A stretch of DNA of 64,000 bases from Ectopseudomonas composti (GTDB lineage Bacteria; Pseudomonadota; Gammaproteobacteria; Pseudomonadales; Pseudomonadaceae). Shown piece after piece: positions 12,001-18,424 of the stretch; position 1 is the first letter of the stretch, and each line of letters begins with the position of its first letter. The position numbers and the translations under genes were made by a program. The notes below the pieces were generated by a model that had not been told where the DNA came from, made no database searches, and saw nothing but the letters and a program-made list of their open reading frames with translations. The stretch spans positions 91,889 to 155,888 of the forward strand of contig NZ_LSSW01000006.1 of NCBI RefSeq assembly GCF_001567565.1, read 5' to 3'.

Positions 12001-12669
12001 GCTACGTCGCTCCAGATCCCAGTCGCCACCCATGGCGGTAGCGCCGGTTCTGTCGGAGGAGGCGGCGATGTCGGCCTGGGTCAGCGCTGCCAGTTGTTCC
12101 ACCAGCGCTGCACCACTCTCGCTACGGCCGATGTCGCAGCCGTAGAGCAGAATGTCGCCGTCGCTGCTGAGGCTGGCGCCGATGGCGGCCAGCTCGGTCG
12201 AACGGCTGGCGACGTTCTGGTTGTCCAGCGAGCTCGTGCCCAGTTTCAGCAGGCCCTGCTCGCCGTGGCTGAAAATATGGATGGCGTCGATGTCTTGCCG
12301 GCCTTGCAGATAGTCGGCGATCTGTTGCAGGCCATCGCGACTGCCGTCGAGTACCACCACCTCGACTCCAGGGCGTAGTGAGGCGATCAGTTGCTCCTTG
12401 TCGGCCACCTTGCCATCGATGAACACGAGATCCTGACGCTGGTCGGACGAGGCACTCTCTGGCGCTGCCGCCAGGGTGTCATGCGAGGCATCGGTGGTGC
12501 TGGGCGCATCCGGGGTATCGGTAGGCTGGCTGGCGGCGGTCTCGGCGACGGTAGCGGCCACGGCGCCGTCGAACATCATGCGGGCTTCGAGGCTGATGGC
12601 CAGGGGGGCGTGCAGCGAGCCAGCCTGGGGTTTGCTGCGGGTCAAGAATTTCGACAGATTGCGGAACAT
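6013..12669 (-). CDS. Giant DUF4347 surface/secreted protein with beta-strand and Ig-like repeats
   Basis: A 2,218-residue protein with no classical Sec signal peptide. An LEPR-XLL-like motif (SLEARMMFDGA, about 26-36) precedes a DUF4347 domain at about 80-228. That domain contains FSHG (H135) and LYGCDIG (C178), the layout expected of a caspase-like His/Cys dyad; catalysis is inference. Residues about 245-650 are a beta-rich region, about 655-1245 carry seven autotransporter-associated strand repeats (TLSGSNTYGGTTSVSAGTL type), and about 1380-2040 are Ig-like domains including three near-identical 102-104-residue copies. A Pro-rich stretch leads to a short C-terminal domain. There is no autotransporter barrel and no RTX nonapeptide array. 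The ATG at 12669 is preceded by GGGAGGAAG at good spacing, and is preferred over the GTG 24 bp upstream. The next gene is the TolC-like lipoprotein. Confidence 0.85.
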   Translation of the reverse strand: MFRNLSKFLTRSKPQAGSLHAPLAISLEARMMFDGAVAATVAETAASQPTDTPDAPSTTDASHDTLAAAPESASSDQRQDLVFIDGKVADKEQLIASLRPGVEVVVLDGSRDGLQQIADYLQGRQDIDAIHIFSHGEQGLLKLGTSSLDNQNVASRSTELAAIGASLSSDGDILLYGCDIGRSESGAALVEQLAALTQADIAASSDRTGATAMGGDWDLERRSGDIADHAILDMAQLANYDNLLALPSPNQSFSDTYWNNNTGSNTVDGFTITESTGATRASSPDSIYFQNSSVKDVDDNYYYELTWTADNVDLGTFDLDGMVIQSFGGNYRLDFSATSGGVAVSESFTYSTAQGPLTVDLDASKFNDISSFTLRVTNLNGATSVANMDLQQLNLTDLRGANNPPTIGNLNGDSVAWAGAGSTVQLDVGSNASLTDAELGALNGGNGNWSGASLVIQRNGTAVGSDVLGFDTSGAQFTVSGSNLQSGGQTFATFTNSNGVLTVNFTSSSTNATTALVSDVARHITYRNDTPAGDATISFTLNDGAGGSANATTTVTSDFIYVTNNTDTAAINVSNGVSFSEAIAIAAADNTGSQTIVFDGSLAGQTLNLNVVSINESLTFDLDAVSGLTLTGGTITLAGGTTQTFTNGSGDTASIVSVVAGSGALTKAGAGNLTLAGSGNTFSGATSISAGTLTVSGGDAIASTSSVNVSAGATLALAGNETVGNLSGAGSINLGSSSLTTNQTADTTFSGNISGTGGLNLNQIGSATYSTTLSGTNTYTGSTMLLNYGWLKLNGDASMSDSSAVRVNGNSVLTLQSDQTIGSLASNSATASIQLGSYTLTSGGDNTSTSVSGVVSGTGSLVKQGSGTLTLSGSNTYGGTTSVSAGTLSIAGDSNLGSGAVNLAGGSVLDVSGPTTIDNAIVLTGNSSIGNSNAVTLSGAISGAYDLSKTGAGTLTLSGNNSYGATFVNAGTLSIANDGNLGSGAVNLAAGTTLALTGATNVDNSIVLGGDASISAAANATLSGVISGAFTLTKAGANTLTLTGSNTYGATTVNAGTLSVASDSNLGSGTLTLGAGTTLAVTSATTIDNAIALSGAATVNTSADTTLSGVISGNNNLTKAGSAVLTLTGNNTYSGSTSVSAGTLSVASDANLGAGSLNLANGTTLQITGNTTIDNALALTGLVTVNAGAAATLSGTISGTGSLTKTGASNLTLSGSNTNTGTTSVSAGTLVVDGSTSSATIVANGATLAGGGTLGGDVIVQNGGTLSPGNSGAGTLTVSGNLTLDAGSTLALDINGTTAGTGYDRVTVNGTVDVSGAALAVTHGYAAGSGDSYTVIVNDAADAVTGTFSGVSEGGKFNAAGNGTELTTSYIGSSGNDLTLTAPIAPTVTSVSSSTANGTYKIGDVITVTVRFDSAVNVTGTPTLTLETGTTDRVLDYVSGSGTDTLSFSYTVQAGDSSADLDYASTSALNLNGGSIQDGTSQSAILTLPTPGAAGSLGANKALVVDGVRPAASSITLSDTALRIGETATVTVTFNEAVQGLDIGDFSVANGSLSGLSSSDGGVTWTGTFTPSTNIADASNIITLNNSGVMDLAGNIGSGSTDSANYAIDTQRPTAAIVVSDTALKAGQTTTVTITFSEAVTGLTTADFSVANGTLSNLSTSDNITWTATLTPDGNVTDSSNLITLDNTGYTDTAGNSGSASTDSNNYAIDTQRPTATVVVADTTLKAGQNTTVTITFSEAVTGLTTTDFSVANGALSNLSSGDGGLTWTATLTPDADVTDATNLITLDNTGYADAAGNTGVGSTDSNNYAIDSKAPTVTSVNVPANGTYVVGDTLDFTVNFDEAVTVDTTGGTPRLAITLDTGGTVYANYLSGSGSSALVFRLSIANGQQDSNGIAIGSSLQANGATLRDAAGNDTATALNNIGTTTAVLVDAAAPQVTGIALDGTSPTTSSTLGFTVTFSEDVNGVDLADFALATTGSASGTLLSLVQVDARTYRITVGGVTGQGALGLSLTAAGSGIVDGIGNTLQSNFSSTGYTLGGLNTGDPEFRANPTPSVPTAPVTPTQPSMPSAPPPITTSPLLPPPLFDVPTIGSGIPTLGNIFINNGALSPSYIAQVFSSSDSGASSGGAVGFLGFGGGDGGVFGTSSFSSMFSKDVPQESGDIQLRWGNSTGSGLGGGEILGAATLSQQLQEIGESEQRQIRDLAWALGDIPLQMPQA
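7237..8150 (-). repeat. Three tandem Ig-like domain repeats (about 306 bp each)
   Basis: Three successive in-frame units encode domains that open with (I)DTQRPTA-type sequence and share the block TVTITFSEAVTGLTT and the closing NNYAID. The units are highly alike at DNA level, which makes the region prone to copy-number change and to assembly collapse. Confidence 0.75.
8990..10690 (-). repeat. Seven passenger-type beta-strand repeats
   Basis: The encoded motif (K-x-G-x-x-x-L-T-L-x-G-x-N-T-Y-x-G-x-T-x-V-x-A-G-T-L) occurs seven times, most at about 240-250 bp spacing. These match the autotransporter-associated beta-strand repeat. They predict a parallel beta-helix shaft. Confidence 0.75.
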
Positions 12670-12947
12670 TTTGGACTTCCTCCCTGAACTCACCGCTCAT
12701 GTTTCCTCTACTGCCGAGGCTCTACGTGGATTGGTGAATGGGCATGCAAGGGTGAGTGATGGCATTGTGCCTTCAATGGCCATAGAAGGAGTTTAGTTGT
12801 TCCTGCGGCAATGGCTAGGAGCCCCGAGAAATAAATCTTTGCCTGTAAGGATGTCAGCTATGGTTCTTATCGGCTCGGGCCGCAAGGAAGAAGTCGGCGG
12901 ATCGAGCGACTCCGTGATCACGCGACCATAATCGAAAAGGAATAGTC

Positions 12948-13535
12948 ATGAGCGATCAGTCCTACATTGGTGCGATCAGTGGTTGGGCACCCAACTTCGC
13001 GCCCCGTAACTGGGCCTTTTGCCAGGGGCAATTGCTGCCAATCAATCAGAACCAAGCGCTCTTTGCCGTCATCGGCACGACCTATGGGGGGAACGGCCAG
13101 AACAACTTCGCCCTGCCCAACCTGCAGGGCCGTGTACCCATGGGGGCAGGGCAGTCGCCAGGCACCACGCTGCATCCTCTGGGGCAGCAGGCAGGCCAGG
13201 AAACCATGACCCTGACACAACTGCAGATGCCCGCTCACAACCATGCTGCCACGGTCTCGGCCAGCGCCTCCTTGCCGACCAGCAGCGCTGCTGCCACCAC
13301 GGCCACGCCGACAGCCAGCACTGTGTTGGCCAGTGCCTCCGGCGCTTATGGCCGCGAGTCAGTCGACGTGAAGATCTACGCGCCGGCCCCTGGTTCGGTC
13401 AGCCTACCCCTTAGCACGACGGCCACCGTGGCCGTGGGCGCTACAGGCGGCAACCAGCCTTTCTCCATCCTCCAGCCCTTCACCGTCATCAACTACATCA
13501 TCTGCCAGCAAGGGATCTTCCCCCCACGCGATTGA
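12948..13535 (+). CDS. Phage tail collar-domain (MdpB-like) protein 1
   Basis: A 195-residue protein of the tail-collar/microcystin-dependent-protein family. The N-terminal collar fold is clear (GWAPNFAPRNWAFCQGQLLPI, then TTYGGNG and LPNLQGRVPMGAG). The middle is an Ala/Thr/Ser-rich linker and the C-terminus has YAPAPGS followed by a hydrophobic strand. C25 and C186 are placed like the equivalent cysteines in the next gene and could form a disulfide. There is no signal peptide. AAGGA lies 9 bp before the ATG. No other phage tail genes are present, so this is a chromosomal collar protein and not a prophage remnant. Its role with the divergent giant protein is unknown. Confidence 0.82.
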   Translation: MSDQSYIGAISGWAPNFAPRNWAFCQGQLLPINQNQALFAVIGTTYGGNGQNNFALPNLQGRVPMGAGQSPGTTLHPLGQQAGQETMTLTQLQMPAHNHAATVSASASLPTSSAAATTATPTASTVLASASGAYGRESVDVKIYAPAPGSVSLPLSTTATVAVGATGGNQPFSILQPFTVINYIICQQGIFPPRD

Positions 13536-13554
13536 TGGCTCGAGGAGTATTGCA

Positions 13555-14127
13555 ATGGATATCGACAGCTACATGGGGGTAGTCGCCCCCTTTGCTGGAA
13601 ACTTCGCGCCGCGAGGCTGGATGACCTGTAGTGGGCAGCTTTTGTCGATTGCCCAGTTCGATGCACTGTTCTCTCTGCTAGGAACTACCTATGGAGGTAA
13701 TGGCACCACCACCTTCGGTTTGCCCAACCTCAATGGGCGGGTCGCGGTGGGGGCCGGCGGGCAGTATGAGCCTGGCGAGATGGCCGGGACGGAAAGCACC
13801 ACACTGCTGCTGAACAATCTGCCCCAGCACCATCACGATGCTGTTACTCAGGTGAACGTGGCCCTGCAGGAAGCGGACTCCCCCGCCACTGCAAGCCAGG
13901 CCTCGCCAACCAGCACGCCCGGACAAAGCCTTGGCAACTATGGTCGCGAGGACGTAGCGGTACAGATCTACGCGCCCGCGCCAGGCTCTGTGCAGTTACC
14001 CGCGCAACTGCAGATGAGCGTTCAGCTAGCGGTCAGTGGTCAGAACCAGCCTGTGGGCATACTGCAGCCGGTACTGGCCCTGACGCAGTGCATCTGTGTC
14101 GTGGGGCTCTATCCAGAACGCCCTTGA
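13555..14127 (+). CDS. Phage tail collar-domain (MdpB-like) protein 2
   Basis: A 190-residue paralogue of the preceding protein, 19 bp downstream with its own GAGGAG ribosome site. It shares the collar core (NFAPRGWMTCSGQLLSI, TTYGGNG, LPNLNGRVAVGAG), the YGREDVAVQIYAPAPGS block and the hydrophobic C-terminus. C25 and C181 correspond to C25 and C186 of protein 1. The central linker differs, so the pair probably arose by an old duplication and may assemble as hetero-oligomers, since collar proteins commonly trimerise. No signal peptide is visible. Confidence 0.82.
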   Translation: MDIDSYMGVVAPFAGNFAPRGWMTCSGQLLSIAQFDALFSLLGTTYGGNGTTTFGLPNLNGRVAVGAGGQYEPGEMAGTESTTLLLNNLPQHHHDAVTQVNVALQEADSPATASQASPTSTPGQSLGNYGREDVAVQIYAPAPGSVQLPAQLQMSVQLAVSGQNQPVGILQPVLALTQCICVVGLYPERP

Positions 14128-14132
14128 TCGGT

Positions 14133-14173
14133 CGCCACTATCAGGCCTAGTTGAACTGGGCCTGATAGTGGCG
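14133..14173. terminator. 15-bp perfect bidirectional hairpin between convergent genes
   Basis: The arms CGCCACTATCAGGCC (14133-14147) and GGCCTGATAGTGGCG (14159-14173) are perfect complements around an 11-nt loop. The right arm is also the last codons of the minus-strand DUF6916-like gene, whose TAG stop lies at the loop edge. It lacks a T tract but is placed to separate the converging transcripts. Confidence 0.6.
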
Positions 14174-14449
14174 CAGGCCGTCGCCAGGGGAGACGATCGG
14201 GCTCAGGTAGAGCATGTATTCGCGGCCGCTGGCGCTCTTGAGGCGGTACTGTGCCTCCAGCAGCAGCACGTTCATGGGGGTGGTGAAGATCAGCGAGAAG
14301 GGCGTGCGATAACCGTTGTTCGCCACGGCTCCCTCTACCAGCCTGTGCAGGGTCAGTTGGACGGGATCGGGAACGGTCTCTGCCGTGAACAACTGGCCGA
14401 TTTCCGCGTTGAAAGACCGAGCCTTGAGGCCTTGGGTATCGATGAGCAT
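14147..14449 (-). CDS. DUF6916-like small protein
   Basis: A 100-residue protein without signal peptide or membrane segment. The pattern F-N-A-x-I-G-Q-L-F near residue 15 and YMLYLSPIVSPGDG near residue 80 resemble the DUF6916 family, small beta-rich proteins encoded beside collar-domain proteins. It has a good ribosome site (GGGAGTG) and converges on collar gene 2. A role as chaperone or adaptor for the collar proteins is a guess based only on this pairing. Confidence 0.6.
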   Translation of the reverse strand: MLIDTQGLKARSFNAEIGQLFTAETVPDPVQLTLHRLVEGAVANNGYRTPFSLIFTTPMNVLLLEAQYRLKSASGREYMLYLSPIVSPGDGLRHYQAQFN

Positions 14450-14513
14450 GGGTCACTCCCTGTGCTTAGGAATAATTGGCATTGCCTGCCAAGCAGGGGA
14501 AATATAGCAGCCC

Positions 14514-15005
14514 ATGAACGAGATGAAGGCCGGCAGTGAGCTCCAGCGACGTGTTGCTAGTGAGGCCGACGAGCCCTGGCTGCGCCAGCTATTCGCCCAA
14601 CTGCGGGGTCTGCAGCCTGAGCTGCTGGCAGCCTGTCCCCAATTGCTGGAGCAGCAATGGCAACTGCAGCGCCAGGTTTTCGCCAGTCATTACCCGGATG
14701 CCCGTACTGAGGTCGTACTGATCGATGCAGAGCCGGTCGGGGCACTCACCTGGCACGAGGGAGCGCAAGCCATTCGCCTGCTGGATATCGGCCTGCTGGA
14801 GCGCTACCGCGGGCAGGGCCTGGGAGAGCGCTTGCTGAAGGCGCTGATCGGCAAGGCCGACCTGCAGGGCAAGGCGCTGGAGCTGGCGGTGATGCGCCAC
14901 AATCCCGCTCTGCGTCTCTACCAGCGGCTGGGGTTTCGTGCCCTATCCGGCGCGGAGGATGCGGTTCAGCTCCAGATGCGCCGCGAGCCGCAGTCAGCAG
15001 CCTGA
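14514..15005 (+). CDS. GNAT-family N-acetyltransferase
   Basis: A 163-residue GNAT. Motif A is visible as LLERYRGQGLGERLLKALI (R/Q-x-x-G-x-G/A type, about residues 97-116), followed by the motif B region with LRLYQRLGFRAL. The substrate is unknown. It starts 64 bp upstream-divergent from the DUF6916-like gene and converges with the HlyD/M50 operon (6 bp between stops). Whether it belongs functionally with the collar/DUF4347 locus is uncertain, but it sits inside it. Confidence 0.8.
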   Translation: MNEMKAGSELQRRVASEADEPWLRQLFAQLRGLQPELLAACPQLLEQQWQLQRQVFASHYPDARTEVVLIDAEPVGALTWHEGAQAIRLLDIGLLERYRGQGLGERLLKALIGKADLQGKALELAVMRHNPALRLYQRLGFRALSGAEDAVQLQMRREPQSAA

Positions 15006-15011
15006 CGTACC

Positions 15012-17105
15012 TCAGAAACCACTCTCGCGTACGCCAAGTGCCGCGATCCGCCGCCAGGCGGCGCCCAGCAGCGACTGGCGTTCACCGTCCAGCACCACCA
15101 TGCCGCGCAGGGGATGATCGGGGTGGATGTCGCCATCCAGCAGGGTCAGGCGTACGCCATATTGCGCCTGCACCGGTTCCGCACGGCGCTGTGCGTCGCG
15201 GCGTACAGCGATGGGGCCACCGTGATCGGAGCTGAGTGCTTCCAGCTCCAGGTAGGCGACGCCAGTGGCGTCCACCTCGTCCAGCCGCACTCGCATTGCC
15301 GGGCGTGCCGGATCGTCGGTGATGAAACGTCCCTCGTTACCCGCTTCGATCCGCCAGAGACTTTCTTCGGCCAGATAACCGCGTAGGCGTAGCCCCGGCT
15401 CGACGATGCGCGCCAGCGCCTCGGCCGGATGCAGCCAGCGGTCAGGGGTCAGGTCGCGTTGCAGGTCGCGTACTGTGCCGGCCTGCGGGGCGCGCAGTTG
15501 CAGGCGCTCACGCTGGGCGGCCAGGCCGCGGTATTCGGCCACCGCTTCGGCCAGGCGTTGTTCGAGGATGCCGGCATCGGCCGCCGTTTCGCTGCGTGCG
15601 GACTGGCGGCGTAGCTGTAACTGAAGAATGTCGATTTCGCGACGGACGATGGCCTGGCGCGAGTCGAGATCGGGTGAGTCCAGCTCCAGCAGCAGGTCGC
15701 CAGCCGCAACGCTCTGGCCGTCCTGCACGTGCACGGCTTTCAGGCGAGCGGCTACCGGCGCATGCAGGGCGCTGGTACGTGACGCTTCGAGCAGGGCCGG
15801 TATTTCCACCGAGCTGCGCCAGGGCACCACCAGCACCAGCAGTACTGCGCCAAGGGCGAGGCCGGTGATCAGTACCTTGCGCGAGTCAGCCTGCTCGCGG
15901 CGTTGCCACCACTCTCCCAGTTCGCGCCAGATGGGCAGACCGATGAACCAGAGCAGTTCCACCAGCATCAGGAAGATGCCGAGCACCTTGAAGAACAGGT
16001 GATAGACCGCCAGCGCGATACCAAGGAACAGGATCGCGCGCCATATCCAGGAACCGTAGCCCCAGATCAGCAGGCGCCGGGTCATGCTGGGCGACCAGGG
16101 TTCCGGTGCCGGCTCGCCATAGCCGAACAGCGCTTCGCGCAGGCGCCAGCGACACAGGGCGAAGGCACGGTTCTGCAGGTTATCGACGCCCCACAGGTCG
16201 CTGATCAGGAAGTAGCCATCGAAGCGCATGAAGGGGTTGAGGTTGATCACCAGGGTGGTGATCCAGGTGGCGCTGGCCAGCATGAAGGCCGAGGTGCGCA
16301 AGGGGCCGTCTGGCAGCAATGACCAGGCCAGCAGTGCCAGCACCGCCAACAACAGCTCGGCGAACACACCGCCTGCGCCGATCAGCAGTCGCGAGCGCCG
16401 GTCGCGCACGCGCCAGGCGTCGCTGACGTCGGTATAGAACATCGGCAGCATCACCATGAACGCCAGGCCCATGCTCTGTACCCGACAGCCGGCACGCTTG
16501 GCCATGAAGGCGTGGCCGAACTCGTGACAGAGCTTGGCGAACGTCAGCGCGACTCCGAAGGCCAGGGCTCCACCGAGGCTGAACAGGTGGGGGAAGGTGG
16601 CAAGAAAGCGCTGCCAGTCGCGCATCACCAGGAACAGTCCCAGGGCGAAGACCAGCGGCAGGCCCCAGCGCAGCAGCCAGGAACCGTGGCGTTCGAGCAC
16701 GGGCCAGGCGCGGTTGAGGAAAGGATCGGGCCGCCACAGTGGAATGCGAAAGAACAGGTATTGATGCAGCACCCGTTTCCACGGACTTTGGCGCTGGGCG
16801 GCGGCTTTCATCGCGTAGCTGGCGCGCTGTTTGTCGTCCAGGGCGGCGATCAGGTCGTGGTTGCTGAGAAAACGCAGCATGTCCTCCAGTTCGGCCTGGC
16901 CCAATGGCAGGCCAGGTTCGGCATTGGCGGCGGCCAGAACACGCTGCGGCTCGCCCAGTGTCCAGTGACGCAGCAGGCGTACGGCGGCGGCGCCGAGTTT
17001 GAAATAGCGACCGCGTAGCGGGTCTGCCAGCGTCCACTGTGGCGCGCCGTCAAGGCCGGGGGCTGCCGGTGACAGCTGCAGGTCGGGGCGCAGGGCAGGC
17101 AACAT
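15012..17105 (-). CDS. Fusion protein: PqqD-like N-terminus, M50-type membrane peptidase and HlyD-type adaptor
   Basis: A 697-residue membrane protein. Residues about 1-95 look like a PqqD-type winged helix (DPLRGRYFKLG, AAVRLLRHW). Residues about 140-430 hold several membrane helices with the site-2-protease motifs HEFGH (H194, E195, H198) and NPFMRFDG (N290, D296), so the zinc ligands appear intact. From about residue 430 a barrel-sandwich/coiled-coil adaptor follows (ALHAPVAARLKAVHVQDGQ, DLLLELDSPDL). The ATG overlaps the preceding stop (TGATG), so translation is coupled to the GAF-HlyD gene. The protein may be the inner membrane core of an export machine and may cleave or recognise its substrate; both roles are inferred. 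Related fusions occur in peptide and bacteriocin export loci. Confidence 0.82.
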   Translation of the reverse strand: MLPALRPDLQLSPAAPGLDGAPQWTLADPLRGRYFKLGAAAVRLLRHWTLGEPQRVLAAANAEPGLPLGQAELEDMLRFLSNHDLIAALDDKQRASYAMKAAAQRQSPWKRVLHQYLFFRIPLWRPDPFLNRAWPVLERHGSWLLRWGLPLVFALGLFLVMRDWQRFLATFPHLFSLGGALAFGVALTFAKLCHEFGHAFMAKRAGCRVQSMGLAFMVMLPMFYTDVSDAWRVRDRRSRLLIGAGGVFAELLLAVLALLAWSLLPDGPLRTSAFMLASATWITTLVINLNPFMRFDGYFLISDLWGVDNLQNRAFALCRWRLREALFGYGEPAPEPWSPSMTRRLLIWGYGSWIWRAILFLGIALAVYHLFFKVLGIFLMLVELLWFIGLPIWRELGEWWQRREQADSRKVLITGLALGAVLLVLVVPWRSSVEIPALLEASRTSALHAPVAARLKAVHVQDGQSVAAGDLLLELDSPDLDSRQAIVRREIDILQLQLRRQSARSETAADAGILEQRLAEAVAEYRGLAAQRERLQLRAPQAGTVRDLQRDLTPDRWLHPAEALARIVEPGLRLRGYLAEESLWRIEAGNEGRFITDDPARPAMRVRLDEVDATGVAYLELEALSSDHGGPIAVRRDAQRRAEPVQAQYGVRLTLLDGDIHPDHPLRGMVVLDGERQSLLGAAWRRIAALGVRESGF

Positions 17106-18424
17106 CAGAAACCGAGGCTCTGGCGGGCGGCGGCCAGGGGGCGACGCAGCAGGTAATAGGCCAGCGGGGCTCGCTCACCGAACAGCTTGGCGGTGCCTCG
17201 CAGCCCTACGCGCGGTGGCGCCTCGACGAAGCGCGCATCCAGGCGATAGGCCAACTGCCCGGCGGCGGTGGTCTGGGCTTCGTAGGCGGAGCGCTCAAGC
17301 TGCGCCGCATGGCGATTGAGCGGATCGCTGTCGAGAAACAGTGCCACTTCGGCACCCGGCTGCAGGGCAATGGCGTCACCCACGGGGAGTTCGATACGCA
17401 ATTCGGCCTGGGTCGGGTCGGCGATCTGCATCAGCCGCTCGCCGGTCTGCACGGGCTTGCCGGTCAGGCGCTCGGCGTCGGCGAAAACCGCGATGCCCGC
17501 CCGCTCGGCGCGCACTTCGCTGCGAGCCAGCAGTTGCCGGGCATAGTCGCGCTCGGCACGCTTCTGCTCGACGCGCGCAGCCAGCAGGTCGAGGCGGGCG
17601 CTGGATTCGGCATCGGCAAAGGCGCGCTGGCTGTTGGCCTTGAGTTCGGCCTCTGCCACGCCCAGCGCGCGCTCCGCGACGTCAGCCTGGGCCTTGAGGC
17701 TGGTGGCATCGAAGCGCACCAGCAGGTCGCCGGTCGCGACGCTCTGGTTGGGTTTGACCAGGAACTCGGCGATCACGCCATCCAGCGGCGCAGCGACAAC
17801 ACGGCCGCCCAGCGGCACGACTTCGGCAGGCGCCAGTACCGACTGGCGCACCGGGATCAGCAACAGCAGCGAAAGTGCGGCCGCAACCGCCACCAGCTTC
17901 TTGCGTGGCCAGCGCATGCGCCAGGGCTTGTGTGGCTGCAGCGCCAGCCAGGCGTGAGCGTAGGTGTCGGCCAGCTGCCTGAGCAGCGACTGCTCGGCGT
18001 CGCTGAAAGGGTTGTCGCGGGCCAGCCACAGGCCGCCGAAGGTTTCGCCACTGCGATTCTTCAGCGGCAGCCAGTAGGCATGTGCGGCGGACAGATCGTT
18101 CATGTCCGCGCGCGTCTGTTCGTCCAGATGGCAGGGGTCGACGTTATGTCCCTCATCCAGACGTTCGTGCTTGAGCAGGGTCTCGCTGGCCCGTTCGACG
18201 AAGGCGACGAAGGGAGAATGCGCCTCCACCACGCTGATGCCGGTCAGCGCCTGCACCTTGCCGGCGATCAACAGCGCCGCATGGCGAAAACCGAACAATG
18301 CCTGGCCGTCATTGACCATGGCGAAGGCCAGCTGTTCGCAGTTGGCGGCCTTGCGCGCCTGTTGCTCGAGGCCCAGAAACAGGGCGAAAACGCGCTCTGC
18401 CGTGCCGGGCAGTGGTGCGTTCAT
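17105..18424 (-). CDS. GAF-like domain fused to HlyD-type membrane fusion protein
   Basis: A 439-residue protein with a cytoplasmic N-terminal domain of about 160 residues that looks like a GAF sensor (YWLPLKNRSGETFGGLWLAR). A single membrane helix follows (about 177-194, LVAVAAALSLLLLIPV), then a periplasmic HlyD/RND-type adaptor with biotinyl-lipoyl-like halves (VVAAPLDGVIAEFLVKPNQ, GDLLVRFDATSL) around a coiled coil. The fusion suggests that export through this machine could be gated by a cytoplasmic ligand; this is inference. It overlaps the upstream adaptor gene by ATGA and the downstream M50-HlyD gene by TGATG. Confidence 0.8.
   Translation of the reverse strand: MNAPLPGTAERVFALFLGLEQQARKAANCEQLAFAMVNDGQALFGFRHAALLIAGKVQALTGISVVEAHSPFVAFVERASETLLKHERLDEGHNVDPCHLDEQTRADMNDLSAAHAYWLPLKNRSGETFGGLWLARDNPFSDAEQSLLRQLADTYAHAWLALQPHKPWRMRWPRKKLVAVAAALSLLLLIPVRQSVLAPAEVVPLGGRVVAAPLDGVIAEFLVKPNQSVATGDLLVRFDATSLKAQADVAERALGVAEAELKANSQRAFADAESSARLDLLAARVEQKRAERDYARQLLARSEVRAERAGIAVFADAERLTGKPVQTGERLMQIADPTQAELRIELPVGDAIALQPGAEVALFLDSDPLNRHAAQLERSAYEAQTTAAGQLAYRLDARFVEAPPRVGLRGTAKLFGERAPLAYYLLRRPLAAARQSLGF

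Noticed and set aside
12948..14127. Collar-domain genes taken as a prophage tail region
   Set aside because: No other phage structural, lysis, integrase or terminase genes occur within reach, and the neighbours are secretion-type genes.
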